Positions 1-14,290 of a stretch of DNA of 64,000 nucleotides are shown here, one piece after another. A program made the position numbers and the translations under genes. Each line of letters starts with the position of its first letter. The first letter of the stretch is position 1. The notes under the pieces were generated by a model, which was not told the origin of the DNA, ran no database searches, and saw nothing but the letters and a program-made list of their open reading frames with translations. The stretch lies in NCBI RefSeq assembly GCF_003574675.1, contig NZ_QOAZ01000010.1, forward strand, positions 1-64,000. Reading direction: 5' to 3'. This DNA comes from Azohydromonas sediminis. Its GTDB lineage: Bacteria; Pseudomonadota; Gammaproteobacteria; Burkholderiales; Burkholderiaceae_C.

Positions 1-377
1 AGCCGCGCCAGCTCGCGCCCGCTGCCCACGCCTTCGAGCGTGGCGTACAGCCACAGCGCAAACAGGATGCGCGGGTCGATCGCCGCGCGTCCGGCATTGC
101 TGCCGCGCGCCTTGATCGCATCGGTCAGCCGGCTCAGGTCCTGCCGCTCGACGTAGCCCCATACCAGCCGCGCTCGGTGGTCCTCGCCCAGCAGCGACTC
201 CAGGTCCGATGCCCGCAGTTCGATCTGCTTGCGGTTGGGCTGCAGCAGCCGCGGCGGCTGCGCGCGCAGCGCAACGGCTCGCGCTTGCGCGGCGGCCTGC
301 GCTGCTTGCTCATCGACGGGCGCCAAGTCCTCGAACAAAACCCCGGCCACGCTGTCTTGGTGCGTCGGATCGCTCAT
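1..377 (-). CDS. IS1182-family transposase, N-terminal part
   Basis: The 125 visible N-terminal residues start at the ATG at 377 and continue past the left edge. They contain the DUF772/InsH N-terminal block of IS1182/IS5-type DDE transposases: a stretch like [19 protein letters not shown] followed by [18 protein letters not shown] and [10 protein letters not shown]. This domain binds the IS ends. The catalytic DDE residues are not in view. The reading frame is open throughout the visible part. The element sits in a DMT transporter gene, so it has moved here relatively recently. Confidence 0.82.
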   Translation of the reverse strand, partial: MSDPTHQDSVAGVLFEDLAPVDEQAAQAAAQARAVALRAQPPRLLQPNRKQIELRASDLESLLGEDHRARLVWGYVERQDLSRLTDAIKARGSNAGRAAIDPRILFALWLYATLEGVGSGRELAR

Positions 378-440
378 GCCCAACAGCAAGCCAGAGACAT
401 GCCAGCACGAGGGCAGCGGACGAAAAACTCTCACGCTCTC
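1..440. mobile_element. Partial IS1182-like insertion sequence (right end)
   Basis: The window opens inside an insertion sequence. Its transposase runs off the left edge, and homology to a different gene (a DMT exporter) begins at about 444, so the right IS boundary lies near 430-444. The exact terminal inverted repeat and target duplication cannot be set because the left end is outside the window. A short AT-richer segment at 420-440, between the transposase start and the exporter fragment, is the likely IS terminus. Confidence 0.7.
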
Positions 441-443
441 AGC

Positions 444-620
444 CTGCTCGATCGCCTGGGCCCGGGGCGCAGCGCGGCCGTCGGCGTGATGACGCCGCTG
501 CTCGCGCTGGCGGTGTCGGTCGCGTTCGAGGGCTACCGCCCCGATGCGCTGACCTTCGCCGGCGCGGCGCTCGCCGTGGCCGGCAACGTGCTGATGCTGC
601 GCGGCAGGACCGGCGGCTGA
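444..620 (+). pseudogene. DMT/EamA-family transporter, 3' remnant
   Basis: The last 58 codons of a drug/metabolite transporter survive. The peptide begins [20 protein letters not shown] and continues through [27 protein letters not shown], which matches the final two membrane helices of EamA-domain proteins, including the usual charged tail. There is no start codon or N-terminal half on this side, because the IS1182-like element lies immediately to the left. The gene is therefore disrupted, and the rest should lie beyond the IS. Substrate unknown. Confidence 0.75.
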
Positions 621-777
621 CCTGGCCGCTTTGGCACCGGCGTCAGGCCGCGGGCCGCCGCGCGGGGGGCAGCAGGCGGCGCACGACGACACCGCCGCCG
701 AGGACCTTCGTCAGCGGCGTCAGCGTCGCGCGCTCGCTCATCGGCATCTCGCGTCGGCGCAGTGTGGGGCCGCCACC

Positions 778-783
778 TACAAT
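778..783 (+). promoter_or_regulatory. Candidate -10 box upstream of ychF
   Basis: TACAAT lies 37 bp before the ychF start and is one base from the sigma-70 -10 consensus. No convincing -35 hexamer is present at the right distance, so this is a weak call based on one element. Confidence 0.35.
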
Positions 784-820
784 TCCGGCCCCTGCGAACG
801 TCCGCGAAAGCCCCCGCCCC

Positions 821-1915
821 ATGAGCCTCAAATGCGGCATCGTCGGCTTGCCCAACGTCGGCAAGTCGACCCTGTTCAACGCGCTGACGAAAGCCGGCAT
901 CGCGGCCGAGAACTACCCCTTCTGCACGATCGAGCCCAACGTCGGCGTCGTCGAGGTGCCCGACCCGCGCCTCGCGCAGCTCGCCGCGATCGTCAAGCCC
1001 GAGCGCGTCGTGCCGGCGATCGTCGAGTTCGTCGACATCGCGGGGCTCGTGGCCGGTGCGAGCAAGGGCGAGGGCCTGGGCAACCAGTTCCTCAGCCACA
1101 TCCGCGAGACCGATGCGATCGTCAACGTCGTGCGCTGCTTCGACGACCCGAACGTGGTCCACGTCGCCGGGCGCGTCGATCCGGTCGCCGACATCGAGGT
1201 CATCCAGACCGAGCTGTGCCTCGCGGACCTGGCCACCGTCGAGAAGGCGCTGGCGCGCTACACCAAGGTCGCCAGGGCCGGCGGCGACAAGGAGGCGCAG
1301 CGCCTGGTCGACGTGCTGAAGAAGTGCGAGGTGGCGCTCAACGAGGCCAAGCCGGTGCGCTCGATCGACTTCAGCAAGGAAGAGCTCGCGGTGCTCAAGC
1401 CGCTGTGCCTGATCACCGCGAAGCCGGCGATGTTCGTCGGCAACGTCGCCGAGGACGGCTTCGAGCACAACCCGTACCTCGACCGCCTGCGCGAATTCGC
1501 CGCGAAGCAGAACGCGCCGGTGGTGGCGATCTGCGCGAAGACCGAGGCCGAGCTCGCCGATATGAGCGACGAGGACCGCGCGATGTTCCTCGCCGAGATG
1601 GGGCAGGACGAGCCGGGGCTGAACCGGCTGATCCGCGCCGCGTACAAGCTGCTCGGTCTGCAGACCTACTTCACCGCCGGCGTCAAGGAAGTGCGCGCGT
1701 GGACGATTCCCGTCGGCGCGACCGCGCCGCAGGCCGCCGGTGTGATCCACAGCGACTTCGAGCGCGGCTTCATCCGCGCACAGACGATCGCCTTCGACGA
1801 CTTCATCGCCTACGGCGGCGAGCAAGGCGCCAAGGACGCCGGCAAGATGCGCTCGGAGGGCAAGGACTACGTCGTCAAGGACGGCGACGTGATGAACTTC
1901 CTGTTCAACGTCTGA
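821..1915 (+). CDS. ychF: Redox-regulated ATPase YchF (OLA1 family)
   Basis: 364 residues, the family length. YchF is an Obg-like P-loop protein that prefers ATP over GTP, associates with ribosomes and modulates stress and translation in bacteria. The P-loop GLPNVGKST is at residues 9-17, the switch II block [15 protein letters not shown] follows at about 70, and the region that replaces the GTP-specific NKxD motif reads [13 protein letters not shown], as in ATP-binding YchF. The C-terminal third is the TGS domain ending in [16 protein letters not shown]. The ATG at 821 starts exactly at the conserved MSLKCGIVG. The 200 bp between the transporter remnant and this gene hold no other supported gene. 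Confidence 0.97.
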   Translation: MSLKCGIVGLPNVGKSTLFNALTKAGIAAENYPFCTIEPNVGVVEVPDPRLAQLAAIVKPERVVPAIVEFVDIAGLVAGASKGEGLGNQFLSHIRETDAIVNVVRCFDDPNVVHVAGRVDPVADIEVIQTELCLADLATVEKALARYTKVARAGGDKEAQRLVDVLKKCEVALNEAKPVRSIDFSKEELAVLKPLCLITAKPAMFVGNVAEDGFEHNPYLDRLREFAAKQNAPVVAICAKTEAELADMSDEDRAMFLAEMGQDEPGLNRLIRAAYKLLGLQTYFTAGVKEVRAWTIPVGATAPQAAGVIHSDFERGFIRAQTIAFDDFIAYGGEQGAKDAGKMRSEGKDYVVKDGDVMNFLFNV

Positions 1916-2003
1916 CGTGGCGCAACGCGAGGTGGCACCGCGCCGCGCCGCGGTGCCCCAACGGGGCGAGAATGCACGAACCCCGGCCACCGGGACGCCG
2001 CCG

Positions 2004-3761
2004 ATGACCGAGTCCGCCCCGTCCACCGCACAGGGCGGCGAGTCGCCCACCGAGCGCCTCGACCGCCTGCTGCACGCCGCCGCCGCGCCCTGGCTCGGCA
2101 ACCTGTCGCCGATCTCGCTGTCGCTCGCGTGGGCCGACTGGGCGTGGCACCTCGGCGTGTCGCCCGGCCGGCAGATGGCGCTCGCCGCGCGTGCGGCGCA
2201 GCTGGGCATCGACACGTGGCGCTTCGCGGCCGGCCTCGACGGCGAGCACCCGGTGGGCGCGGCCGACGACGACCCGCGCTTTCGCGACCCGGCCTGGACG
2301 CAGTGGCCGTTCTCGGTGTGGCGCGAGGGCTTCCGCAACGCCGAGACGTTCTGGCGCGAGGCCTCGCGCCTGCCCGGCATGACGGCGCACCACGCCGACC
2401 TGACGGCCTTCTTCGCCCGCCAGTGGCTCGGCATGCTGACGCCGGCCAACTTCCTGCCGACGAATCCCGTCGTGCTGCGCGACGCGATCGCCTCCGGCGG
2501 CGCGCACCTGGCCAAGGGGGCGCGCCACTGGCTCGAGGACGTCACCGGCGTGCGCTGGCCGGGCACCGACGAGCCGGCGCACTTCGAGGTCGGCCGCGAC
2601 GTCGCCGTCACGCCCGGCCAGGTCGTCTGGCGCAACCGGCTGATCGAGCTGATCCGCTACGACGCTGCGACGCCGCGCGTGCACCCCGAGCCGCTGCTCG
2701 TGATCCCGTCGTGGATCATGAAGTACTACATCCTCGACCTGTCGCCGCACAACTCGATGGTGCGCTGGCTCGTCGGCCAGGGCCACACGGTGTACATGCT
2801 GTCGTGGCGCAACCCCGAGGCGGCCGACCGCGACCTGTCGATGGACGACTACCTGCGCCTGGGCGTGTTCGACGCGCTGCGCGCCGTCGGTCGCATCGAG
2901 GGCACTGCGACGCCGGTGCACGCGATGGGCTACTGCCTCGGCGGCACGCTGCTCGCGATCGCGGTGGCCGCGCTCGCGCGGCGCGAGCGCCCGGTGGGCA
3001 CCGACGACCTGCCGCCGCTGGCGACGATGACGCTGCTGGCCGCGCAGACCGACTTCGCCGAGCCCGGCGAGCTCGGCCTGTTCATCGACGAGAGCCAGAT
3101 CCGCCTGCTCGACGACATCATGAAAGAGCAGGGCTACCTCAGCGGCGAGCAGATGGCCGGCTCGTTCCAGTTCCTGCACTCGCGCGAGCTGGTGTGGACG
3201 CGGCGCATGCGCGAGTACCTGATGGGCGAGCGCGAGCAGCCCAGCGACCTGATGGCGTGGAACGCCGACCACACGCGCATGCCGGCGCGCATGCACCACG
3301 AATACCTCGTCTCGCTGTACCTGCGCAACGAGCTGGCGACCAACCGCTACCGCGTCGACGGCCGCCCGGTGTCGCTCAACGACGTGACGCTGCCGGTCTT
3401 CGCCGTCGGCACGCAGCGCGACCACGTCTCGCCGTGGCGCTCGGTGTACCAGCTGCACCGCCTGACCGACGCCGAGGTCACGTTCGTGCTGACCACCGGC
3501 GGCCACAACGCCGGCATCGTCAGCGAGCCCGGCCATCCGGGACGTCGGTACCAGATCGCCACGCGCCCGGCGCACGGCGCGTGGACCGACCCGCAGGCGT
3601 GGGAGGCCGCGGCACCGGTCGTCGACGGCTCGTGGTGGCCGGCGTGGCAGCGCTGGCTCGCGGCGCACTCGTCGCCGCCGCGCCGGCCGCGGCCGGTGCC
3701 GGCGGCGATGGTGCTCGGCCCGGCGCCAGGCACCTACGTCTTCGTGCGGCACCGCCACTGA
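2004..3761 (+). CDS. phaC: Class I-type poly(3-hydroxyalkanoate) polymerase
   Basis: 585 residues. PHA synthases polymerise (R)-3-hydroxyacyl-CoA into storage polyester at granule surfaces. The lipase-like box here is GYCLGG with catalytic Cys311. Asp473 (in GTQRDHVSPW) and His501 (in TTGGHNAGI) complete the Cys-Asp-His triad. The N-terminal region contains the PhaC_N-type block FLPTNPVVLRDAIASGG. The start was set at the ATG at 2004 because upstream in-frame codons are arginine/proline-rich and unlike the family. No phaA or phaB lies next to it, so this is a stand-alone synthase and may be a secondary copy. Confidence 0.92.
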   Translation: MTESAPSTAQGGESPTERLDRLLHAAAAPWLGNLSPISLSLAWADWAWHLGVSPGRQMALAARAAQLGIDTWRFAAGLDGEHPVGAADDDPRFRDPAWTQWPFSVWREGFRNAETFWREASRLPGMTAHHADLTAFFARQWLGMLTPANFLPTNPVVLRDAIASGGAHLAKGARHWLEDVTGVRWPGTDEPAHFEVGRDVAVTPGQVVWRNRLIELIRYDAATPRVHPEPLLVIPSWIMKYYILDLSPHNSMVRWLVGQGHTVYMLSWRNPEAADRDLSMDDYLRLGVFDALRAVGRIEGTATPVHAMGYCLGGTLLAIAVAALARRERPVGTDDLPPLATMTLLAAQTDFAEPGELGLFIDESQIRLLDDIMKEQGYLSGEQMAGSFQFLHSRELVWTRRMREYLMGEREQPSDLMAWNADHTRMPARMHHEYLVSLYLRNELATNRYRVDGRPVSLNDVTLPVFAVGTQRDHVSPWRSVYQLHRLTDAEVTFVLTTGGHNAGIVSEPGHPGRRYQIATRPAHGAWTDPQAWEAAAPVVDGSWWPAWQRWLAAHSSPPRRPRPVPAAMVLGPAPGTYVFVRHRH

Positions 3762-3809
3762 CGCCGGACTCGCCGCACCACGCGCTTCGGTGCTAGCCTG
3801 CAACCCGAC

Positions 3810-7025
<3,216 letters not shown>

Positions 7026-7055
7026 GCGCCGCGCGTCCGTGGGCGGCCGCGGCGC
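7026..7055. terminator. Candidate bidirectional terminator hairpin
   Basis: The 45-bp gap between two convergent genes contains GCGCCGCG (7026-7033) and its exact complement CGCGGCGC (7048-7055), an 8-bp stem with a 14-base loop. There is no T-tract, so termination by this structure alone is uncertain. Confidence 0.35.
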
Positions 7056-7070
7056 CCGCCGTGCGCGGGC

Positions 7071-8783
7071 TCAGTGCCCGCTCGCGATCGCGGCGCCGAT
7101 GCCCGTCTCGGAACACACCTGCTGCGCGAGGAAACCGGCCTTGTCCTGCCGGCCGCGCGCGCTGCCGTCGAGCAGCGAGAAGATCCAGATGCCGACGAAG
7201 CCGATCGTCATCGAGAACAGCGCCGGCGACGCGTACGGGAACAGCGCCGAGCCCTTCGAGTTGCCGAGCGTGGCTTCCCACACCGCGGGCGAGACCACCG
7301 TCAGCGCGACCGACGAGATCAGGCCGAGGAAGCCGCCGATGACCGCGCCGCGCGTCGTGCAGCCCTTCCACAGCACGCTCATCAGCAGCACCGGGAAGTT
7401 GGCCGACGCCGCGATCGCGAACGCCAGGCTGACCATGAACGCGATGTTCTGCTTCTCGAACGCGATGCCGAGCACGACGGCGACGAGGCCGAGCGCGACG
7501 GTGGTGATCTTCGAGACGCGCAGCTCGTCGCTGCTGCGCGCCTTGCCCTTCTTGATCACGGTGCCGTAGAGGTCGTGCGAGACGGCCGAGGCGCCCGACA
7601 GCGTCAGCCCGGCGACGACGGCGAGGATCGTCGCGAACGCCACCGCCGAGATGAAGCCGAGGAACACGTTGCCGCCCACCGCGTTGGCCAGGTGCACCGC
7701 GGCCATGTTGTTGCCGCCGAGCAGCGCACCCTTGGCGTCGAGGAAGCCCGGGTTGGTCAGCACGAACACGATCGCGCCGAAGCCGATGATGAAGGTCAGG
7801 ATGTAGAAGTAGCCGATCCACGTCGTCGCCCACGCGACCGACTTGCGCGCTTCCTTCGCGTTGGGCACGGTGAAGAAGCGCATCAGGATGTGCGGCAGCC
7901 CGGCGGTGCCGAACATCAGCGCCATGCCGAAGCTGATCGCGCTGATCGGGTCCTTCACGAAGCCGCCCGGCCCCATGATCGAGAAGCCCTGGCGGGCCGC
8001 CTCGTCGGGCGTCTTGCCGGCGTCGACGGCCAGCTGCGTCTTGATCTCGACCGCCTTCGCGAACATCGCCTCGGGGCTGAAGCCGAAGCTCAGCAGCACC
8101 ATGAACGCCATGAAGGTGGCGCCGGCCAGCAGCAGGCAGGCCTTGATGATCTGCACCCAGGTCGTGGCCGTCATGCCGCCGAACAGCACGTAGACCATCA
8201 TCAGCGCGCCGACGATGACGACGGCGATCCAGTACTCGAGCCCGAACAGCAGCTTGATCAGCTGCCCGGCGCCGACCATCTGCGCGATCAGGTAGAACGC
8301 GACGACGACCAGCGTGCCCGACGCCGCGAACAGCCGCACCGGCGTCTGCGCGAAGCGGAACGCCGCGACGTCGGCGAACGTGAACCGCCCCAGGTTGCGC
8401 AGCCGCTCGGCGAGCAGAAAGGTCACGACCGGCCAGCCGACGAGGAAGCCGATCGAGAAGATCAGCCCGTCGAAGCCCGAGGCCATCACCGCGGCCGAGA
8501 TGCCGAGGAACGACGCCGCGCTCATGTAGTCGCCGGCGATCGCCAGGCCGTTCTGGAAGCCGGTGATGCCGCCGCCGGCGGTGTAGAAGTCGGCCGCGCT
8601 GCGCGTCTTCGCCGCGGCCCACTTCGTGATCCACAGCGTGCCGATCACGAACAGCCCGAACATCGAGATCGCGGTCCAGTTCGTCGCCTGCTTCTGCGCC
8701 TGACCGAGGTCGGCGCCGGCCGCGCAGGCGGCGACCGACAGGCCGCCGAGCGCGGCGGCCAACAGCAGATGGCGGGCCCTCAT
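7071..8783 (-). CDS. actP: Cation/acetate symporter ActP
   Basis: 570 residues. ActP is a sodium:solute symporter that imports acetate and other short monocarboxylates. The sequence starts with a signal-like helix, then has about 13 further hydrophobic helices. Family blocks include [38 protein letters not shown] and the sodium-site region [17 protein letters not shown]-like (here [18 protein letters not shown]). The start overlaps the end of the DUF485 gene by 4 bp, so the two are cotranscribed. It lies just downstream of the leucine-degradation operon on the same strand, whose end products include acetoacetate and acetyl-CoA, but a functional link is only an inference. Confidence 0.95.
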   Translation of the reverse strand: MRARHLLLAAALGGLSVAACAAGADLGQAQKQATNWTAISMFGLFVIGTLWITKWAAAKTRSAADFYTAGGGITGFQNGLAIAGDYMSAASFLGISAAVMASGFDGLIFSIGFLVGWPVVTFLLAERLRNLGRFTFADVAAFRFAQTPVRLFAASGTLVVVAFYLIAQMVGAGQLIKLLFGLEYWIAVVIVGALMMVYVLFGGMTATTWVQIIKACLLLAGATFMAFMVLLSFGFSPEAMFAKAVEIKTQLAVDAGKTPDEAARQGFSIMGPGGFVKDPISAISFGMALMFGTAGLPHILMRFFTVPNAKEARKSVAWATTWIGYFYILTFIIGFGAIVFVLTNPGFLDAKGALLGGNNMAAVHLANAVGGNVFLGFISAVAFATILAVVAGLTLSGASAVSHDLYGTVIKKGKARSSDELRVSKITTVALGLVAVVLGIAFEKQNIAFMVSLAFAIAASANFPVLLMSVLWKGCTTRGAVIGGFLGLISSVALTVVSPAVWEATLGNSKGSALFPYASPALFSMTIGFVGIWIFSLLDGSARGRQDKAGFLAQQVCSETGIGAAIASGH

Positions 8784-9088
8784 CGCAGCGCCGCCTTGCC
8801 GACTTCGTCGGCCAGCGCGTCGAACTCGCGGTTCGCACGCTTGACGTACACCGCCGTGAGCACGACGGTGAACACGATGACGCCCACGCCGAGCGGCATG
8901 CCGACCGTCATCACACCGCTGCCGATGCGCTGCGCGAGCAGCTCCTTGTCAAACGCGACGAGCAGGATGAAGCCGTAGTAGACGACCAGCATCGCGATCG
9001 TCAGTGTCCAGCCGAAGCGCGAGCGCGCCGCCTTGAGTTCGAGGTAGCGCGGGTGTGCCGCGATCTTCTTTACGAGTGCATCGTCCAT
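8780..9088 (-). CDS. yjcH: DUF485 membrane protein (YjcH family)
   Basis: 102 residues with two membrane helices. YjcH-type DUF485 proteins are encoded with ActP-type symporters in most Proteobacteria. The signature [19 protein letters not shown] at the N-terminus and the second helix [33 protein letters not shown] match the family. The ATG at 9088 is preceded by a strong GGAGGAG ribosome binding site. Molecular role is not established. Confidence 0.93.
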   Translation of the reverse strand: MDDALVKKIAAHPRYLELKAARSRFGWTLTIAMLVVYYGFILLVAFDKELLAQRIGSGVMTVGMPLGVGVIVFTVVLTAVYVKRANREFDALADEVGKAALR

Positions 9089-9232
9089 GCGGTCTCCTCC
9101 CTGCGGACGTCGGCGGCGCCACGTGCGCCGTCACTCGCATCATTCGCCTGCGCTCTGACCCACCCCTGACGCGAGTCCAACGGGAGCTGACGCCGAAGGC
9201 GGCTGCGCCTTGTGCTGGATCAAGACGCGCGT

Positions 9233-9255
9233 CGCGGCGGCGGCCTGCCGCCGCG
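9233..9255 (-). terminator. Terminator-like hairpin at the end of the liu operon
   Basis: A perfect 9-bp stem (CGCGGCGGC at 9233-9241 with GCCGCCGCG at 9247-9255) and a 5-base loop begin 12 bases after the stop codon of the DsbA-like gene. No T-tract follows. It separates the leucine operon from the downstream acetate permease pair. Confidence 0.45.
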
Positions 9256-9266
9256 TGCCGCACAGG

Positions 9267-9911
9267 TCAGTCGCGCCGCACGACGCCGGGACGCACTGCC
9301 GCGTCCTGCACCCAGCCGGGGCCGTCGAACCACGGGTCGCCGCGCATCGCGGCGGCGACCATCGGCAGCGCGTCGAAGCCCCAGAACAGGCGGGCGCCGA
9401 CGGCGATCGTCGGCACGCCGAACACGCCGGCCGCGACCGCGGCGTCGGTCGACGCGCGCAGCTCGGCCTTGACGTCGTCGCCCTGCGGATCGCGCACCGG
9501 CGCGAGTTCGGCGGCGAGCGCGTGCAGCCGCTCGGCGTCGTCGGCGGCGGCGCCGCCGCGCCAGACGTGGCGCATCACGGCCTCGACGACGCGGCGGTTC
9601 GGCGTGCCGCCGCTCGCGCAGCACGCGAGCGACAGGCGCAGCAGCGGCAGCGGGTTGAACGGGTGCGCCGCCGGCAGCTGCAGCGCGATGCCGTGCGTGT
9701 GTGCGAGCCACGCGACATGGCGGTAGGTCCACGCGCGCTTGGGCTCGATCTCGGCCGGGCCCTTGTGGCGGTGGTGCTTGAGCAGCGCGGCGAACAGCAC
9801 CGGGCGGTACGTCACGTGGTAGCTCAGGCCTTCGAGCGCCTGCGGCAGCTGCTCGAACGCGAGGTACGCGAACGGCGAGACGGGGTCGAACCAGAACTCG
9901 ACGTGCGTCAT
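9267..9911 (-). CDS. DsbA-like / 2-hydroxychromene-2-carboxylate isomerase family protein
   Basis: 214 residues. The N-terminus VEFWFDPVSPFAYLAFEQL and the tail VFGVPTIAVGARLFWGFDALPMV are typical of the DSBA-like thioredoxin-fold family that includes HCCA isomerases and kappa-class GSTs. The active-site motif is SPFAY-type, not CxxC, so a disulfide oxidase role is unlikely; a glutathione-dependent isomerase is more likely. The ATG at 9911 overlaps the end of the DUF1289 gene, so it is the last gene of the operon. A paralogue lies at 18606-19226. Confidence 0.85.
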   Translation of the reverse strand: MTHVEFWFDPVSPFAYLAFEQLPQALEGLSYHVTYRPVLFAALLKHHRHKGPAEIEPKRAWTYRHVAWLAHTHGIALQLPAAHPFNPLPLLRLSLACCASGGTPNRRVVEAVMRHVWRGGAAADDAERLHALAAELAPVRDPQGDDVKAELRASTDAAVAAGVFGVPTIAVGARLFWGFDALPMVAAAMRGDPWFDGPGWVQDAAVRPGVVRRD

Positions 9912-10141
9912 GCCGCGCCCTCGCCGTGCGGCGGCAGCGCGCGGCGCTTCAGCTCTTCGTGGCGCCGCGGCAGCCGCGCCCACACCGCGCGCTTCGCGTC
10001 GTCGTCGAGCGTGCCCCAGGCCGCGATCTCGTCGATCGTGCGCGCGCAGCCGCGGCACCAGCCGGTCGCCTCGTCCATCTGGCACACCGAGACGCAGGGA
10101 CTCGGCACCGCCGGCGCCGCGGTGTGCGATGCGCGCGTCAC
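9908..10141 (-). CDS. DUF1289 domain-containing protein
   Basis: 77 residues. The DUF1289 cysteine signature is clear: PCVSVCQMDEATGWCRGCARTIDEIAAW, with four conserved cysteines that may bind an iron-sulfur cluster or metal. The GTG start at 10141 overlaps the stop codon of ybaK (GTGA overlap), and its end overlaps the next start by 4 bp, so it is tightly coupled in translation. Function unknown; the short Cys-rich protein is common in Proteobacteria. Confidence 0.88.
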   Translation of the reverse strand: MTRASHTAAPAVPSPCVSVCQMDEATGWCRGCARTIDEIAAWGTLDDDAKRAVWARLPRRHEELKRRALPPHGEGAA

Positions 10142-10647
10142 GGCGCCATCCCCACCGGCGCCTGCACGACGTCGGCGACCGGCGCGCCGGTCAGCGCCTC
10201 GAGCTGCGCCGGCGTCAGCGCGAACACGCCGTTCGGGTGGCCGGCCGCGGCCCAGATCAGGTCGAAGCGCCGCAGGTCGCGGTCGATCAGCGTGATCGGC
10301 GGCGTCGCGTGCGCCAGCGGCGCGACGCCGCCGATCGAAAAACCCGTGGCCGCCTTGACGAAGTCGGCGTCGGCCCGCCCGATGGCACCGACGAGCGCGG
10401 CGACCTTCTTCTCGTCGACGCGGCGGTCGCCCGACGCGACGACGAGCACCGCGGCACCGTCGGCCTGGCGGCGGAAGATCACGCTCTTGGCGATCTGGCC
10501 GACCTGCACGCCGAGCGCATCGGCCGCCTCCTGCGACGTGCGCGCGCTCGCGTCGAGCCAGCGCGGCGCGTGCGGGTGACCGCGCTCGGCCAGCACCTGC
10601 GCGACGCGACGAAAGCCCTCGGGGCGCGATGCGAGCGCGTCCGTCAT
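10138..10647 (-). CDS. ybaK: YbaK/EbsC-family aminoacyl-tRNA deacylase
   Basis: 169 residues. Members of this family hydrolyse mischarged aminoacyl-tRNAs in trans. The conserved lysine block QIAKSVIFRRQADGAAVLVVASGDRRVDEKKVAALVG and the GFSIGGVAPLAH motif are present. Family knowledge suggests Cys-tRNA(Pro) or similar substrates, but specificity cannot be read here. It starts 4 bp inside the end of liuE (ATGA overlap), a translation-coupled passenger of the leucine operon. Confidence 0.9.
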   Translation of the reverse strand: MTDALASRPEGFRRVAQVLAERGHPHAPRWLDASARTSQEAADALGVQVGQIAKSVIFRRQADGAAVLVVASGDRRVDEKKVAALVGAIGRADADFVKAATGFSIGGVAPLAHATPPITLIDRDLRRFDLIWAAAGHPNGVFALTPAQLEALTGAPVADVVQAPVGMAP

Positions 10648-11564
10648 GCGGCCACCTTCTCGCGCTTGGCGAGCACGGCACGCGCGACGCGCGAGACCGG
10701 CGCACGGCCGAGCACGCTGCTGATGAACGCGCCGGCGTCGACGAGCGCGTCGAGGTCGATGCCGGTGGCGATGCCCAGCCCGTGCAGCATGAAGACGACG
10801 TCCTCGGTCGCGACGTTGCCGGTGGCGCCCTTCGCGTACGGGCAGCCGCCCAGACCGGCGACGCTCGCGTCGAAGGTGTGCACGCCCATCTCGAGGCACG
10901 CGTAGACGTTGGCCAGCGCCTGGCCGTAGGTGTCGTGGAAGTGGCCGCTGACCTCGACGAGCGGGTAGTGCTTCAGCGCGCGCTCCATCGCGGCCTGCAC
11001 CTTGCGCGGCGTGCCCACGCCGATCGTGTCGGCGACGCCGACGTGGTCGACGCCGATCGCCTTCATGCGCACGACGACGTCCTCGACGGCGTCGGCGCTC
11101 ACGTCGCCCTGGTACGGGCAGCCGAGCGCGCACGAGATCGCGCCGCGCACCTTCAGCCCCGCGTCGTGCGCGGCAGCCACCACCGGCGCGAAGCGCTCGA
11201 TGCTCTCGGCGATCGAGCAGTTGATGTTCCTCTGGCTGAACGCCTCGCTCGCAGCGCCGAACACGACGACTTCGTCGGGGCGCTGCGGCGCGGCCAGCGC
11301 CGCCTCGAGCCCCTTCAGGTTGGGCACCAGCACGCTCAAGCGCACGCCGGGCGCACGGCGGATGGCCGCCATCACCTGCGCGTTGTCGGCCATCTGCGGC
11401 ACCCACTTCGGGCTGACGTAGCTCGTGACCTCGATCTCGCGCAGGCCCGCGGCCTGCAGCCGGTGCACGAGCTCGACCTTGTACGCGGTGGCCACCGGCT
11501 GCTTCTCGTTTTGCAGGCCGTCGCGCGGGCCGACCTCGACCAGGGTCACGTGGCTGGGCATCAT
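10644..11564 (-). CDS. liuE: Hydroxymethylglutaryl-CoA lyase
   Basis: 306 residues. Cleaves HMG-CoA to acetoacetate and acetyl-CoA, the last step of leucine degradation. It shows the N-terminal catalytic block TLVEVGPRDGLQNEKQ, the metal-binding HFHDTYGQALANV, and the family signature GLGGCPYAKGATGNVATED that holds the catalytic cysteine. The frame begins with two consecutive ATG codons, so the true start is 11564 or 11561. It sits 45 bp downstream of liuD. Confidence 0.96.
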   Translation of the reverse strand: MMPSHVTLVEVGPRDGLQNEKQPVATAYKVELVHRLQAAGLREIEVTSYVSPKWVPQMADNAQVMAAIRRAPGVRLSVLVPNLKGLEAALAAPQRPDEVVVFGAASEAFSQRNINCSIAESIERFAPVVAAAHDAGLKVRGAISCALGCPYQGDVSADAVEDVVVRMKAIGVDHVGVADTIGVGTPRKVQAAMERALKHYPLVEVSGHFHDTYGQALANVYACLEMGVHTFDASVAGLGGCPYAKGATGNVATEDVVFMLHGLGIATGIDLDALVDAGAFISSVLGRAPVSRVARAVLAKREKVAA

Positions 11565-11609
11565 CGCTGGGGCTCCTCGAACGCGGCCGCCGATGGTAGC
11601 GGGGCGCGC

Positions 11610-13649
<2,040 letters not shown>

Positions 13650-13650
13650 C

Positions 13651-14271
13651 TCATGCTCCGACGGGCGACAGCCGCCCGCGCCCTCGGCGCCACAGCGCGC
13701 CGACGAACTTGAACGTGACCGCGATCAGCACCGCGGCGACCACCACCGCCAGCGCCAGCGCGACGAAGAACGCCACCGGGTGCTCCCACGCGAGCCACAG
13801 CAGCAGCGGCACGAAGGCGTCGCCGGCCAGCGACAGCGCGAGGTTCGAGAGCGGCTCGGGCGACGTGTTGACCGCCGCGCGGGTGCCCGCCTTGGCCGCG
13901 TGCGCGGTGGCGGCGAGCGTGCCGCCGACCAGCGCCGCGATGACGGTCCACGTCGCACCGTCGATGCCCTGCCCGGCGAACACCGCGCCGGCGAGCGCGG
14001 CCCCGGCCGGGATGCGCACCACCGTCTGCACCGCGTCCCACGCCGAGTCGACGAGCGGGATCTTGTCGGCGAGGAACTCGACCACCACCAGCGCCCCGCT
14101 CACCCACAGCAGCAGCGGCTGCTGCAGCAGCTGCAGACCGCCCGGCAGCTCGACCCAGCCGAGGTGCCCCGCGAGCCCGGTCAGGAACACGACGAGGTAC
14201 AGCCGCAGGCCGCTCGCCCAGCCGAGTGCGGCGGCGAGCGCGACGAGCTGCGTGACGTCGACGTCGTTCAC
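13651..14271 (-). CDS. DUF4126 membrane protein
   Basis: 206 residues from a GTG start at 14271, with about five hydrophobic helices. It matches DUF4126: ALAAALGWASGLRLYLVVFLTGLAGHLGW at the N-terminus, and the conserved FLADKIPLVDSAWDAVQTVVRIPAGA and SPEPLSNLALSLAGD blocks. Function is unknown. It lies between liuC and liuD on the same strand with gaps of 19 and 1 bases, an unusual passenger in a catabolic operon. The upstream start choice is not supported by a strong ribosome binding site. Confidence 0.85.
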   Translation of the reverse strand: MNDVDVTQLVALAAALGWASGLRLYLVVFLTGLAGHLGWVELPGGLQLLQQPLLLWVSGALVVVEFLADKIPLVDSAWDAVQTVVRIPAGAALAGAVFAGQGIDGATWTVIAALVGGTLAATAHAAKAGTRAAVNTSPEPLSNLALSLAGDAFVPLLLWLAWEHPVAFFVALALAVVVAAVLIAVTFKFVGALWRRGRGRLSPVGA

Positions 14272-14290
14272 GGCGTGCCCGAGGGTCGCC

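Noticed and set aside
643-752. Short minus-strand frame between the transporter remnant and ychF
   Set aside because: Only about 34 codons, Arg/Pro-rich at the end, with no ribosome binding site or recognised family.
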